Source: Clostridia bacterium (GTDB taxonomy: Bacteria > Bacillota > Clostridia > Christensenellales > Aristaeellaceae). From it: DNA of 34,618 nucleotides. The stretch spans positions 1 through 34,618 of the forward strand of contig JAFULL010000073.1 of NCBI GenBank assembly GCA_017473345.1, written 5' to 3'. Shown in pieces: positions 16,620 through 24,585 of the stretch. The notes beneath the pieces are model-generated. The model saw only the letters and a list, made by a program, of their open reading frames with translations, was not told the DNA's origin and did not search any database. The position numbers and the translations under genes are program-made. Each line of letters opens with the position of its first letter. Position 1 is the stretch's first letter.

Positions 16620-16639
16620 GATGACCGTTGTGCTATGCT
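16611..16639 (+). promoter_or_regulatory. Promoter of the 16667-18082 unit
   Basis: TTGCTT at 16611-16616, a 17-base spacer and TATGCT at 16634-16639, with a TG one base upstream of the -10 (extended -10). The -35 box lies inside the T tail of the preceding terminator. Confidence 0.5.
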
Positions 16640-16666
16640 TTTGAAAAAGCGTACGGAGGATGGAGT

Positions 16667-17293
16667 ATGCCGCAGGATGCCCTGAAACTTGCCCATAAGT
16701 ATATCGGTCGCAAACCCATGCCTGCAAGCTTGAAAAAAGCCTTTGAGCGGAATGGGCTGGTGCAGCTGCTGCCTGGCGTTTATCAGCGTACAGCGCAGCT
16801 GATCGAAGAACAACGTCACGAACCGTCTGCAAAGATGGCGCACCTTGAACAAATTCTGCCGTGCATTGCATTTTACGAGGCGCTGCTTGCCCATACGGGC
16901 GACAGGGAGAAGGCGCTTGCGCAGTTTGGCAGCTGGTGTTTTGAGAAGATCGAGCAGATGGCGGCAATAATTCCGCCGGTAATGAAGATTCCCGGCCTGT
17001 ACAGGCTGATCCCGCCCTTGATGAACAAAATGCTTTACAGCGTGTTTGGCCGCGAAGCAGGGTTTGACTATGTGGAAAAGGAGCAGCCAAACGGCTTTGC
17101 GGTCGATATGACCCGTTGCCCCTACGTGGAAACCTGCAGGCAGCAAGGCTGCCCGGAGCTGGCACAGTTTTTCTGCAAAAGCGATGATATTTGCTATGGA
17201 AACATGCATCCCCGGCTGGTGTGGGGACGTACGCAGACGCTTGGCAGCGGCGGCGAAGTATGCGACTTCAAAATGTGGATACGGGAAAAATAG
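16667..17293 (+). CDS. L-2-amino-thiazoline-4-carboxylic acid hydrolase-like protein
   Basis: A 208-residue protein whose C-terminal half matches the pattern of the ATC-hydrolase family: a Cys-containing CPYVETC, GCPEL, FFCKSDD, then Y-G-N...R-T-Q-T-L-G-S-G-G and CDFKMW at the end. Six cysteines (151, 157, 162, 170, 176, 199) and the Asp pair 173-174 are the probable functional core. The first ~130 residues are helical. The reference enzyme opens the thiazoline ring on the route to L-cysteine, but most members are uncharacterised and the family name may mislead. The ATG at 16667 follows GGAGG by 8 bases; an upstream in-frame start at 16628 overlaps the promoter. A CPBP protease gene follows 24 bases later in the same unit. 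Confidence 0.72.
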   Translation: MPQDALKLAHKYIGRKPMPASLKKAFERNGLVQLLPGVYQRTAQLIEEQRHEPSAKMAHLEQILPCIAFYEALLAHTGDREKALAQFGSWCFEKIEQMAAIIPPVMKIPGLYRLIPPLMNKMLYSVFGREAGFDYVEKEQPNGFAVDMTRCPYVETCRQQGCPELAQFFCKSDDICYGNMHPRLVWGRTQTLGSGGEVCDFKMWIREK

Positions 17294-17317
17294 TCTGTGA
17301 ACAGGAGTAAAACGTAC

Positions 17318-18082
17318 ATGAGAAAGCTTTATGAAAAAAATGAAGTGTACTTTGCACTGGTATGGATCGGCTTGTATGTGGTGGTTATGAACATCGCACT
17401 GCAGTTTTGCGGCGGTTTTGACGATCTGGCAGGCAAAACCGCAGGTCAGCTGCTGGTGCCGGTGATCTGCGTGACTGCGCTGGCGGTGGCGTCCACCTTG
17501 TGGATCGTGCGCAACGGCCTGATGGAAAAGTACGGCCTGTGCCGTTTCAAGGGCAGCGTAAAGGCGTTTCTGTGGTTCATCCCGCTGATCGTGATGTCCT
17601 GTGTGAACCTGAAAAACGGGCTGGCGCTTACGGCTCCTCTGGCGGTAAGCCTGCTGATGATGGCCAACACCGCCATTGCCGGTTATGTGGAGGAGATCAT
17701 CTTCCGCGGCTTTCTGTTCAGAGGTATGGCCAGGGACAACCTGCGCAGCGCGGTTATTGTATCAGCCGTCACCTTTGGCGCAGGCCATATCGTCAATCTG
17801 GCCAACACGGCGGATACGGCTGGTGTGCTGCTGCAGGTGTGCTATGCCATTGTGATCGGCTTCCTGTACACGGCCATCGTATACAAGGGCGGCAGTCTGT
17901 GGCCGTGCATCCTGAGCCATATGTTCGTTAACGGCAGCAATGTCTTTGCACCCGAGCAGGGCCCGTTTACGGAACTGGTCATCCGCCTGTTCGGCTCTGG
18001 CGGAATGGTGCAGAGCGTTTCGGCTGTGCTGCTGATCATCGTATCCGGCGGCTATGCGCTGTGGGTGTGGAAAAAGGCATAA
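17318..18082 (+). CDS. CPBP (CAAX/Abi) family intramembrane metalloprotease
   Basis: A 254-residue polytopic membrane protein with about seven hydrophobic helices. It carries the complete family signature: E125-E126-x-x-x-R130 (YVEEIIFRGFLFRG), F-G-A-G-H157 and H201-x-x-x-N205 (LSHMFVNG). These residues form the metal-binding intramembrane active site in Rce1-like proteins. Bacterial members act in peptide maturation, immunity to bacteriocins or unknown roles, and nothing nearby looks like a bacteriocin. The ATG at 17318 is chosen because AGGAG lies 10 bases upstream; a GTG at 17297 would put that site inside the gene. It is probably co-transcribed with the ATC-hydrolase-like gene. Confidence 0.9.
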   Translation: MRKLYEKNEVYFALVWIGLYVVVMNIALQFCGGFDDLAGKTAGQLLVPVICVTALAVASTLWIVRNGLMEKYGLCRFKGSVKAFLWFIPLIVMSCVNLKNGLALTAPLAVSLLMMANTAIAGYVEEIIFRGFLFRGMARDNLRSAVIVSAVTFGAGHIVNLANTADTAGVLLQVCYAIVIGFLYTAIVYKGGSLWPCILSHMFVNGSNVFAPEQGPFTELVIRLFGSGGMVQSVSAVLLIIVSGGYALWVWKKA

Positions 18083-18085
18083 AGA

Positions 18086-18116
18086 AAAACGCGTCTGCAA
18101 ACAACAGACGCGTTTT
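18086..18116. terminator. Bidirectional terminator between converging units
   Basis: Perfect 12-bp stem: AAAACGCGTCTG at 18086-18097 and CAGACGCGTTTT at 18105-18116 around a 7-base loop. A-rich and T-rich flanks on both sides allow it to end the CPBP unit and the long minus-strand cdaA operon. Confidence 0.94.
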
Positions 18117-18120
18117 CTTT

Positions 18121-19056
18121 TTAGCGCGATACCTCTTCCAGCGCGGCCACTTCTTCAGCTGTCAGGCTGAAGGTGAGAGCCAGCGCATTGCCTTCGGCCT
18201 GCGCAGGAGACTTCATTCCGGCAATGACCACGCTGCCGGGCAGATGGTCCAGAATCCAGCGTACGGCAACGGCGGATACGGTCACGCCGTGCGCTTCGGC
18301 AATGGGGCGCATTACGTCCACGATGCGCAGGTTTTTCAGCAGCTTGTCGCCGTAGAAATTGTCATACACGGCACGGCTGCGGCGGTCGTTCTTCTCAAAA
18401 TGAACGTCTGCGCCATACTTGCCGGTCAGGATGCCCTGGCCCAGGCTGCCCCACGTGAGAGCGGCTGCACTCAGCGACTGCGCGATGGAAAGCATATCGG
18501 CCTCATCGTCGCGATGGGCAAGGCTGTAGTGGTTCTGGAACGACGCAATTTCATCCGCATAGGGCAGGAAAGCCTTTGCCTGTTCAGTCGTCACATTGCT
18601 CAGGCCAATGGCGCGGATCTTGCCGGCCTGCTTCTGGCGGATGAGGGTTTCCATGATCGCATCGGCAGGCGTTACGCCGTCCAGATAGTGGATCTGGTAC
18701 AGGTCGATATAATCCGTATGCAGGCGCTTGAGGCTGTCGCCCAGCGCTTTTTCAATGTAGGCAGGGCTGTTGTCAAAGAATGTGCGGCCGTTTTCCACGC
18801 GCACGCCAAACTTGGTGGCCAAAACCACACGGTCGCGCACATCGTGCAGCATTTCGCCCATGTTGATCTCGGAACGGCCCAGACCGTAGGTGTCGGCGGT
18901 ATCAAAAAAGTTGACGCCCAGCTCAAATGCATGGCGGATAGCGCCTTCGATCTGCGCATGATCCACATTGCCCCAGCCGTATTCGCCGGCAGGACAGCCG
19001 CCCGTGCAAAGGCGGGAAACCGGCAGATCAATGCCCTTCAAACAAATGGTATTCAT
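18121..19056 (-). CDS. Aldo/keto reductase
   Basis: A 311-residue NADPH-type oxidoreductase of the aldo/keto reductase fold. The catalytic tetrad is complete: Asp52 and Tyr57 in FDTADTYGLGRSE, Lys82 in LATKFG and His123 in LYQIHY. The phosphate-binding C-terminal region (SVVIAGMKSPAQAEGN) is also present. The physiological substrate cannot be told from sequence. The ATG at 19056 has AAAGGAG 7 bases upstream; an earlier in-frame ATG at 19074 overlaps that ribosome site. It is the last gene of the minus-strand operon, 17 bases after the methyltransferase stop, and ends just before a terminator. Its presence in this operon may be incidental. Confidence 0.92.
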   Translation of the reverse strand: MNTICLKGIDLPVSRLCTGGCPAGEYGWGNVDHAQIEGAIRHAFELGVNFFDTADTYGLGRSEINMGEMLHDVRDRVVLATKFGVRVENGRTFFDNSPAYIEKALGDSLKRLHTDYIDLYQIHYLDGVTPADAIMETLIRQKQAGKIRAIGLSNVTTEQAKAFLPYADEIASFQNHYSLAHRDDEADMLSIAQSLSAAALTWGSLGQGILTGKYGADVHFEKNDRRSRAVYDNFYGDKLLKNLRIVDVMRPIAEAHGVTVSAVAVRWILDHLPGSVVIAGMKSPAQAEGNALALTFSLTAEEVAALEEVSR

Positions 19057-19073
19057 AGGAAAACTCCTTTGCA

Positions 19074-20405
19074 TCAGGGCCGTCTGAGCCCTTTGGGATA
19101 GTGGTTTTTCAGCTGACCATCGCTGGCTTTGCCAAAGCCCAGCGCCAGCCCATCCAGCGTGGGAAGCACGTAACCGCGCAGACTGTCGGGAACGGTCAGC
19201 GCTTCGCCGCTCTGGTATCGCAGCGCCTCTTCACAGCTGAGCGCAAACGTGGGAATGGAGTAGGGTGCGGGCAACGCCATAGCCAGCGCGTGATCCGGCA
19301 CAAAAACCTTGCCCTTGAGCACGCCCAGCTGCACACCGGCGCGCAGCACTTTAATGCCTTTCAGCGGCGGCAGATCCGGACAGCTGAGCAGCGCATCGCC
19401 AAGCTGGGCATTGGCCTGAGGCATGCTGCCAAATGGCTTTGCAAATGCGGCATAAGCGGTCAGCAGGGCCTTGTCAGGCGCGGAAAGTCTCTGGGCAGCT
19501 GGCAGGAAAAGGTCATCCGACTCACCGGTATCCTTTTCAAACAGCGCAACAAAATGACCTTCGCCGTCCAGTTCATGCGGATAAAGATGCGTCATGCCTT
19601 CAGGGGCTTCCAGTATGCGACCGGAACCGATCGGCATGAAAAAGGGGACGGTATGCATGTGCGGATATTCGTCCAGCAACCACTGCACGACCTGCTCATT
19701 TTCGATCTGGTTCAGGGTACAGGTGCTGTAGGCCAGCCTGCCGCCGGGCTTGAGCATTTCAACGGCGCAGGCGAGGATGCGCTTCTGGCGCGCGGCGCAG
19801 CCTTCGGGCGAGCCTTCGTTCCATTCGGCTCTCGTTTCGGGATGACGGCGGAACATGCCTTCGCCGCTGCAGGGCGCATCCACCAGCACAGCGTCAAAGG
19901 CCTCAGGCCACAGGGGGGCCAGTTTTTCAGGATCGGCGCTTACGACCAGCGCGTTGGCAACGCCCATGCGTTCGATGTTTCGGCTGAGGATCTTTGCGCG
20001 GCTGGGGACGGGCTCGTTGCACACGAGCAGACCTTCGCCGCACAGTGCGTCAGCAATTTGTGTGCTTTTGCCGCCGGGAGCGGCGCACAGATCCAGCACA
20101 CGCCAGCCGGGTTTGGGAGCAAGTACAGCTACCGGCGCCATGGCGCTGGGTTCCTGAATGTAATACGCGCCGGCTTCGTGCAGCGGATGCAGACCGGCGG
20201 CACTGCCCTGAGTGAGGTAATGTCCGTATGCGCTGTTCCAAGGCACACATTCCAGCATGCCTTCAGGGAATGAGCCGGGTTTTCGCGGATTGAGCCTTAT
20301 GCCGCGACGGTAGGGCTGATCCAGCGCGGAAAAATAAGCGTCCGCATCCGGGCCCAGCTGGGCGCGCATGCGGGCGATAAAGGCTTGGGGAAGCGGATAT
20401 ATCAT
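19074..20405 (-). CDS. RsmB/RsmF-type rRNA (cytosine-5) methyltransferase
   Basis: A 443-residue NOL1/NOP2/Sun-family enzyme that methylates cytosine C5 in ribosomal RNA using S-adenosylmethionine. Motif I is DLCAAPGGK (105-113). Motif IV is DAPCSGEGMFRR (176-187), with Cys179 for product release. Motif VI is YSTCTL (226-231), with catalytic Cys229. The GEGMFRR variant and the C-terminal ~150 residues (a PUA-like part ending LGFGKASDGQLKNHYPKGLRR) point to the RsmF-like branch found in Gram-positives. The start is taken at the ATG 20405; a TTG directly in front is possible. The ribosome site is weak, which may mean coupling to the gene 27 bases upstream. Confidence 0.9.
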   Translation of the reverse strand: MIYPLPQAFIARMRAQLGPDADAYFSALDQPYRRGIRLNPRKPGSFPEGMLECVPWNSAYGHYLTQGSAAGLHPLHEAGAYYIQEPSAMAPVAVLAPKPGWRVLDLCAAPGGKSTQIADALCGEGLLVCNEPVPSRAKILSRNIERMGVANALVVSADPEKLAPLWPEAFDAVLVDAPCSGEGMFRRHPETRAEWNEGSPEGCAARQKRILACAVEMLKPGGRLAYSTCTLNQIENEQVVQWLLDEYPHMHTVPFFMPIGSGRILEAPEGMTHLYPHELDGEGHFVALFEKDTGESDDLFLPAAQRLSAPDKALLTAYAAFAKPFGSMPQANAQLGDALLSCPDLPPLKGIKVLRAGVQLGVLKGKVFVPDHALAMALPAPYSIPTFALSCEEALRYQSGEALTVPDSLRGYVLPTLDGLALGFGKASDGQLKNHYPKGLRRP

Positions 20406-20432
20406 CAATGGTACACCAACCGTTCAGGGTGA

Positions 20433-21356
20433 TCAGCGGTCGTCGTCCATGGGCTTGAAGGCCTGCGGATAGACCGGTTCGTGGAATGCCTGAGAAACAT
20501 CTACTGTACTTTGCAGGTCGCGGATGCTCAGGTTTTCATCGTCGTCACCCACAAGGTTGCGGGCTCGGCGCGCCAGACGTGCAAAGGGGTTCTGTGCTTT
20601 GGCAGGGGCAACATCCTCATCGCGCGGCGCGGTGAAAGGACGGAATGCCGGAGCACGCAGCACGGGGATCGGCTGAGGCTCTTCCTCTTCAAGACCGAAA
20701 CTCTGACGGAAGGCCATATCATCCAGACCGGGATGCACGGCTGTCTGCTGCTCCTGCTGATAAGGCTGACGCGGAGCGTAAAGCTGCTCTGGCGGAACCG
20801 CCGGAGCAAAGCCCGCCTGCACGTCGCGGTAATAACTGATGGGTTCGGGACGGGGGTTGCCGAAGGCAACCAGCGTTTCCTGCTGCCAGTCCTCCTGCTG
20901 CGCGTCCTCCCAGTTCATGGCCGGATCGTCAAACACGGGCTCTTCTTCCTGCACGGGCGCATAAAACTGCGTGGGCTGCTGCACCGGCTGGGAAAGAGGC
21001 GCATAGGCCATGGTGGGCGCCGGCTGAAAACCGGCAGTTTCATAGATGGGTTCGCTGTCCTTCCAGACAGGCTGCTCTGCCTGAACAGGAGGCTGTTTTT
21101 TTTCGTGCCTGATGCGGCGACGGGCATCGCGGCGGCTGGCCCACACATAATAGGGCCGCCAGCGCAGCAGGTATACGATGCGGTCGACGATCAGACCGCC
21201 AATGCACAGAAACAGCAGAATCGTTTTCCAGTGCCCGGCCAGAAAGACAAAGGCGGCGCCGCCGTCGTCGCTGTTGACGACGGCCCACAGGTTATACACC
21301 AGCGCGCGGATCCAGCTGAGCAGAAAGGAAAGTATGCTGTTGGCAACGCCGTTCAT
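20433..21356 (-). CDS. Membrane protein with long disordered cytoplasmic tail, unknown
   Basis: A 307-residue protein I do not recognise. Residues 5-27 and about 43-65 are two hydrophobic helices. A strongly basic segment follows (WRPYYVWASRRDARRRIRHEKK), which by the positive-inside rule places the rest in the cytoplasm. Residues ~88-307 are low in order: rich in Pro, Gln and Glu, with repeated PxQP and FxAP-like pieces, acidic blocks and a basic patch (NPFARLARRARNLVGDDDE) near 265. The AAAGGAG site lies 7 bases before the ATG. It sits in the cdaA-cdaR operon, 23 bases after cdaR, where glmM is found in many Firmicutes. A role in envelope or cell-division scaffolding is possible but is a guess. 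Confidence 0.7.
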   Translation of the reverse strand: MNGVANSILSFLLSWIRALVYNLWAVVNSDDGGAAFVFLAGHWKTILLFLCIGGLIVDRIVYLLRWRPYYVWASRRDARRRIRHEKKQPPVQAEQPVWKDSEPIYETAGFQPAPTMAYAPLSQPVQQPTQFYAPVQEEEPVFDDPAMNWEDAQQEDWQQETLVAFGNPRPEPISYYRDVQAGFAPAVPPEQLYAPRQPYQQEQQTAVHPGLDDMAFRQSFGLEEEEPQPIPVLRAPAFRPFTAPRDEDVAPAKAQNPFARLARRARNLVGDDDENLSIRDLQSTVDVSQAFHEPVYPQAFKPMDDDR

Positions 21357-21379
21357 TCAGCGTCTCCTTTCGGGAAAGA

Positions 21380-22726
21380 TCATTTTTCAGTGAGCGCTAC
21401 AGTCACTGTGGCGGGGGTGGACAGGAAGGTGATGCCGCTCATGTCGGTATCTTCCATATGCAGCTGCACAGGCAGCACATGGTAGCCGGCTTTCAGACCG
21501 GTTGCGTCCACATAGGCGCTTACCTTAGCCGGACGCAGCGCATCCAGCGTCAGCTGCGGGCCGGTCACCACCAGCGTGAGGGCACGGGCATCTACACTGG
21601 CCTTGAGACCGCTTTCGATGCTGCGGATGGAAAGCCTGTTGATGTTGAAGGTGCGCGAAGTCACGACTGGTTCTACTTCCACCGTAACGGTGACGGTATC
21701 GGTGCTCAGGTGCTGCACCTCCGACGGTTTTCGGATGCGTACGGTCTTGGTGAGCGTATCGGTGATGCCGGTAACATCCACCGGATCATAGGTAAACAGC
21801 TCATCCAGAGAATTCAGCACGCTTCCATCGGCGGCGGCGGTTACAGATGCGGGGGATACGGTAACATTGCTGATGCGGTAGCCCTCAGCGGGCTCGCCTT
21901 CGGCCAGACCGTCTTTGGACAATTCCACAGTCTGCGTGGGGTACAGGGTCTGCTCCACGATGATGGTGCGCAGCACCACGCCAGCGCTGGTAACTTCCAG
22001 CATGGAGCTGTCCACGTCGTTGCCGTCGGCATCCAGAAAGCGCATGGCGCGCGCGGTGCGGATCAGACCGGCACGGGGCGTGCGGCTGGAAATATCAAAG
22101 TCCACGCAGATGCGGGCTACCTGATCCACGATGGTTTTGGGTCCACTGACGGCTACCATGGACGGATCTAGCGAAATGGGGGAACCGTAGAACGTGTCGG
22201 GGTATTCCCCGATCACATTCGCGGAAACGGGCACGCGGTAGTTGGTGACGTATTCATCAACCACTACGTTGACGGTGGCAGGCCACACATCCTCCACGGT
22301 GCCGTAGGTGGTGGTGGAAGTAGTGGAAATTTTGATCGTCTGCTCGCCAACGCCGGTGATACGGGTGAGGTCGACACGGGGATTGAAGTTGGTATACGTC
22401 ACGTTGTTGTAGGAACGCTGGGGCACTTCCACGCGCAGACGGGCGCGCAGGTTTTTCTCTTCCAGGCCGCTGAGCACCACAAGACCGCTGTTGCGGCGCA
22501 GAGTGTCGGCGTTGACGATAGAAACGGGCACGTCGGTAAACACGCGTTCACGCGTGAGCGTGGGGTCGCGCGTGATCAGGCCTGCCCAGAGGCATACAGC
22601 CAGAAAAATGGCAAGCAGCTTCCACTGCCAGTTATGGGATACAAAGTTCCACGCCCGCATGGGCAGGGTGGCAAACACCTGCAGCAGGGTGCTGCGGGTC
22701 TCATTCTTTTTGGGTTCGGTATTCAT
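21380..22726 (-). CDS. cdaR: YbbR-domain protein, regulator of diadenylate cyclase
   Basis: A 448-residue protein with a short cytoplasmic N-terminus, one transmembrane helix (about 35-52, WKLLAIFLAVCLWAGLI) and about four successive YbbR beta-domains outside the membrane. The domains are recognisable from repeated VPV.....G.....Y....V.P..V.V.GP patterns, for example SLDPSMVAVSGPKTIVDQV. CdaR binds CdaA and modulates c-di-AMP synthesis. The ATG at 22726 has AAAGGAGG 6 bases upstream and overlaps the cdaA stop by four bases (ATGA), indicating translational coupling. The upstream part of the open frame overlaps cdaA and is excluded. Confidence 0.93.
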   Translation of the reverse strand: MNTEPKKNETRSTLLQVFATLPMRAWNFVSHNWQWKLLAIFLAVCLWAGLITRDPTLTRERVFTDVPVSIVNADTLRRNSGLVVLSGLEEKNLRARLRVEVPQRSYNNVTYTNFNPRVDLTRITGVGEQTIKISTTSTTTYGTVEDVWPATVNVVVDEYVTNYRVPVSANVIGEYPDTFYGSPISLDPSMVAVSGPKTIVDQVARICVDFDISSRTPRAGLIRTARAMRFLDADGNDVDSSMLEVTSAGVVLRTIIVEQTLYPTQTVELSKDGLAEGEPAEGYRISNVTVSPASVTAAADGSVLNSLDELFTYDPVDVTGITDTLTKTVRIRKPSEVQHLSTDTVTVTVEVEPVVTSRTFNINRLSIRSIESGLKASVDARALTLVVTGPQLTLDALRPAKVSAYVDATGLKAGYHVLPVQLHMEDTDMSGITFLSTPATVTVALTEK

Positions 22727-23580
22727 GCTGCGCCTCCTTTGCGCCGCTTCGTCTTTTCCATCAGGCTCTGCCACAGGCCGGCTTCCTTCTGATGGTAAAG
22801 GGAGGAAAGCAGCTCTTCCAGAGCGGTGCGGTCAAGGTGACGGGTCAGCTTGCCGCCGCGCGCCATGGAGATGATGCCGGTCTCCTCACTGACGATGAGC
22901 GTAATGGCGTCGGTGGTTTCGGTCACACCCAGCGCTGCGCGGTGACGCGTGCCCAGCTCGCGGCTGACGCCCTTGTTTTCGGTAAGGGTCAGGATGCAGG
23001 CGGCGGCCATGATGCGGCTGCCGCGGATGACCACGGCGCCGTCGTGCAGGGGCGTGTTGGGTTCAAAGATGTTTTCAAGCAGAGCGGCGGAGATCTGCGA
23101 GTTGAGGGTGGTGCCGGTTTCGATAACGTCCTTTAGGCCGATGCGCTGCTCCAGCACGATCAGCGCGCCTACGCGGCGGCGGCTGAGGGTGAGCAGGCAG
23201 TTGGTCAGTTCGCTGACGATATGCTCGCTCTTTTCCATTTCGGACGTCTGCGAACTGGTGTGGATCACACCGCGGCCGATCTGCTCAAGCGCCTTGCGAA
23301 GCTCTGGCTGGAACAGGATCACCAGCACCAGCGCGCCGTTGTTGACCACGTTCATCAGCAGCCAGTTCAGCGCGGTAAGTCCCAGCAGGTCGCTGACCCA
23401 CGAGGCCAGAAGCAGCATGACAAGGCCCTTCAAAACGGCGCTGGCGCGCGTTTCACGTGTGAGCATGAGAAGCTGATAAAGCAAAAATGCCACGATGAGG
23501 ATATCCAGTATATCGGCAATGGTGGGGCGGTTGAAAACGTTCCACAACACGTTGAGGAACTGTGTCCACAGTGCCTGCAT
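22723..23580 (-). CDS. cdaA: Diadenylate cyclase CdaA
   Basis: A 285-residue membrane enzyme that makes cyclic di-AMP from two ATP. Three N-terminal helices (about 21-90) are followed by a short linker and the DAC domain. The domain has the DGA motif at 180-182 (PLHDGAVVIRG) and RHR at 212-214 (TRHRAALG), both needed for catalysis. ENKGVSRELG and VSEETG lie on either side of the RHR motif. The start is taken at the ATG 23580 behind GGGAGGGG; an ATG at 23598 would add six residues. It is first in a five-gene minus-strand operon. c-di-AMP controls potassium and osmotic balance and wall homeostasis in Gram-positive bacteria. Confidence 0.97.
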   Translation of the reverse strand: MQALWTQFLNVLWNVFNRPTIADILDILIVAFLLYQLLMLTRETRASAVLKGLVMLLLASWVSDLLGLTALNWLLMNVVNNGALVLVILFQPELRKALEQIGRGVIHTSSQTSEMEKSEHIVSELTNCLLTLSRRRVGALIVLEQRIGLKDVIETGTTLNSQISAALLENIFEPNTPLHDGAVVIRGSRIMAAACILTLTENKGVSRELGTRHRAALGVTETTDAITLIVSEETGIISMARGGKLTRHLDRTALEELLSSLYHQKEAGLWQSLMEKTKRRKGGAA

Positions 23581-23625
23581 GGCGGCCCCTCCCTTCATTC
23601 GCTTTCAAAAGATCATACCTTATTT

Positions 23626-23653
23626 ATTATACAACAGGACGGCCAAACATAAA
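23626..23653 (-). promoter_or_regulatory. Candidate promoter of the cdaA operon
   Basis: On the minus strand, a perfect TATAAT (complement of 23626-23631) lies 45 bases upstream of the cdaA start. The best -35 candidate is weak: TTTATG (complement of 23648-23653) at 16 bases. The gap up to the radC promoter also holds an A/T-flanked weak hairpin near 23651-23672 of uncertain meaning. Confidence 0.5.
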
Positions 23654-23746
23654 AGCCCCTGAGGCGTTTTTTTAATGCTGAAAACCTGCAAAAACCTGCT
23701 GCCAAAACGTTTTGAAATGCATGATTGTTACAACATGACTGGCGGT

Positions 23747-23775
23747 TTGTACAATCCGGCGGTTTATGATATACT
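23747..23775 (+). promoter_or_regulatory. Promoter of the radC-rsmG unit
   Basis: TTGTAC at 23747-23752, a 17-base spacer and TATACT at 23770-23775. TG precedes the -10 by one base (TGATATACT), a full extended -10 element, which would compensate for the modest -35. Confidence 0.62.
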
Positions 23776-23805
23776 GTCAGGGCAATACCTTGAGGAGGCG
23801 GAAAA

Positions 23806-24582
23806 ATGGCTTCAGAGCATGCGGGTCACCGGCAGCGGATGCGTGAAAGGTTCCTTCGGCAGGGGCTGGACGGCTTTGCCCCGCATGAGATCCTTGAACT
23901 GCTGCTGTTTTATGCCATTCCGCAGAAAAACGTCAATCCTTTGGCACACAGCCTGATCGATCGCTTCGGCTCGCTGCACGGCGTGCTGGAAGCATCGGTG
24001 GAAGAACTGATGAAGGTGGACGGCATGGGAGAATACGCCGCCACGCTGATCAGCCTGATGGAGCCGATAGCCAGAAAGCTGGAGGAAAGCCGTGCGGAGA
24101 AACTGACGCAGCTGAGCAATCACCGCATGGCGGAGGAACATTGCCTGCGGCTGCTGCACGGGCTGCGGCATGAGTGCTTCTACGCCGTTTGCCTCAACGG
24201 CCAGATGCAGATCATCCACAATGCGCTGATCGCACAGGGCACGCTCAGCGAGGTGCAGGCCTATCCGCGCCTGGTGCTGGATGCGGTGCTCAGGCATAAC
24301 GCCCATGCTGTGGTGCTTTGTCACAATCATCCCGGCGGCCAGCTGGCGCCTTCGCAGGCGGATATCGACGCCACTGCTGAGCTGGAGGCTGCGCTTGGGC
24401 ATATCGGCGTGGCGCTGGCCGATCATATTATCGTGGCAAACGGGAATACGCTGAGTATGTCTGCGTATGGCTTTATCCGAAGCACGAGCGCCGGCGTTTC
24501 CCAGACACAGGCGGCTTCATCGGCCGGAGAGGTGCGCATTGCGCATGCGATGGCCAAAAACCGCCGGAAAGCAAAGGAATAA
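23806..24582 (+). CDS. radC: RadC/JAB-domain (UPF0758) protein
   Basis: A 258-residue member of the RadC family. The N-terminal part (about 10-80) contains a helix-hairpin-helix-like region (VEELMKVDGMGEYAATLI). The C-terminal JAB/MPN domain has the metalloprotease-like JAMM residues: Glu149, His173 and His175 in HNHPGG, and Asp186 in PSQADID. Despite the name, a direct DNA-repair role is doubtful, and the biochemical activity of chromosomal RadC is not settled. A GAGGAGG site lies 7 bases before the ATG. The last ~30 residues extend past the usual end and are basic. The broken DUF218 gene follows after three bases. Confidence 0.93.
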   Translation: MASEHAGHRQRMRERFLRQGLDGFAPHEILELLLFYAIPQKNVNPLAHSLIDRFGSLHGVLEASVEELMKVDGMGEYAATLISLMEPIARKLEESRAEKLTQLSNHRMAEEHCLRLLHGLRHECFYAVCLNGQMQIIHNALIAQGTLSEVQAYPRLVLDAVLRHNAHAVVLCHNHPGGQLAPSQADIDATAELEAALGHIGVALADHIIVANGNTLSMSAYGFIRSTSAGVSQTQAASSAGEVRIAHAMAKNRRKAKE

Positions 24583-24585
24583 ATC

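Noticed and set aside
14462-17209. Very long minus-strand open frame (over 900 codons) opposite the hydrolase and ATC-hydrolase genes
   Set aside because: Antisense shadow: it crosses two plus-strand genes, a terminator and two promoters, and its translation has no domain pattern.
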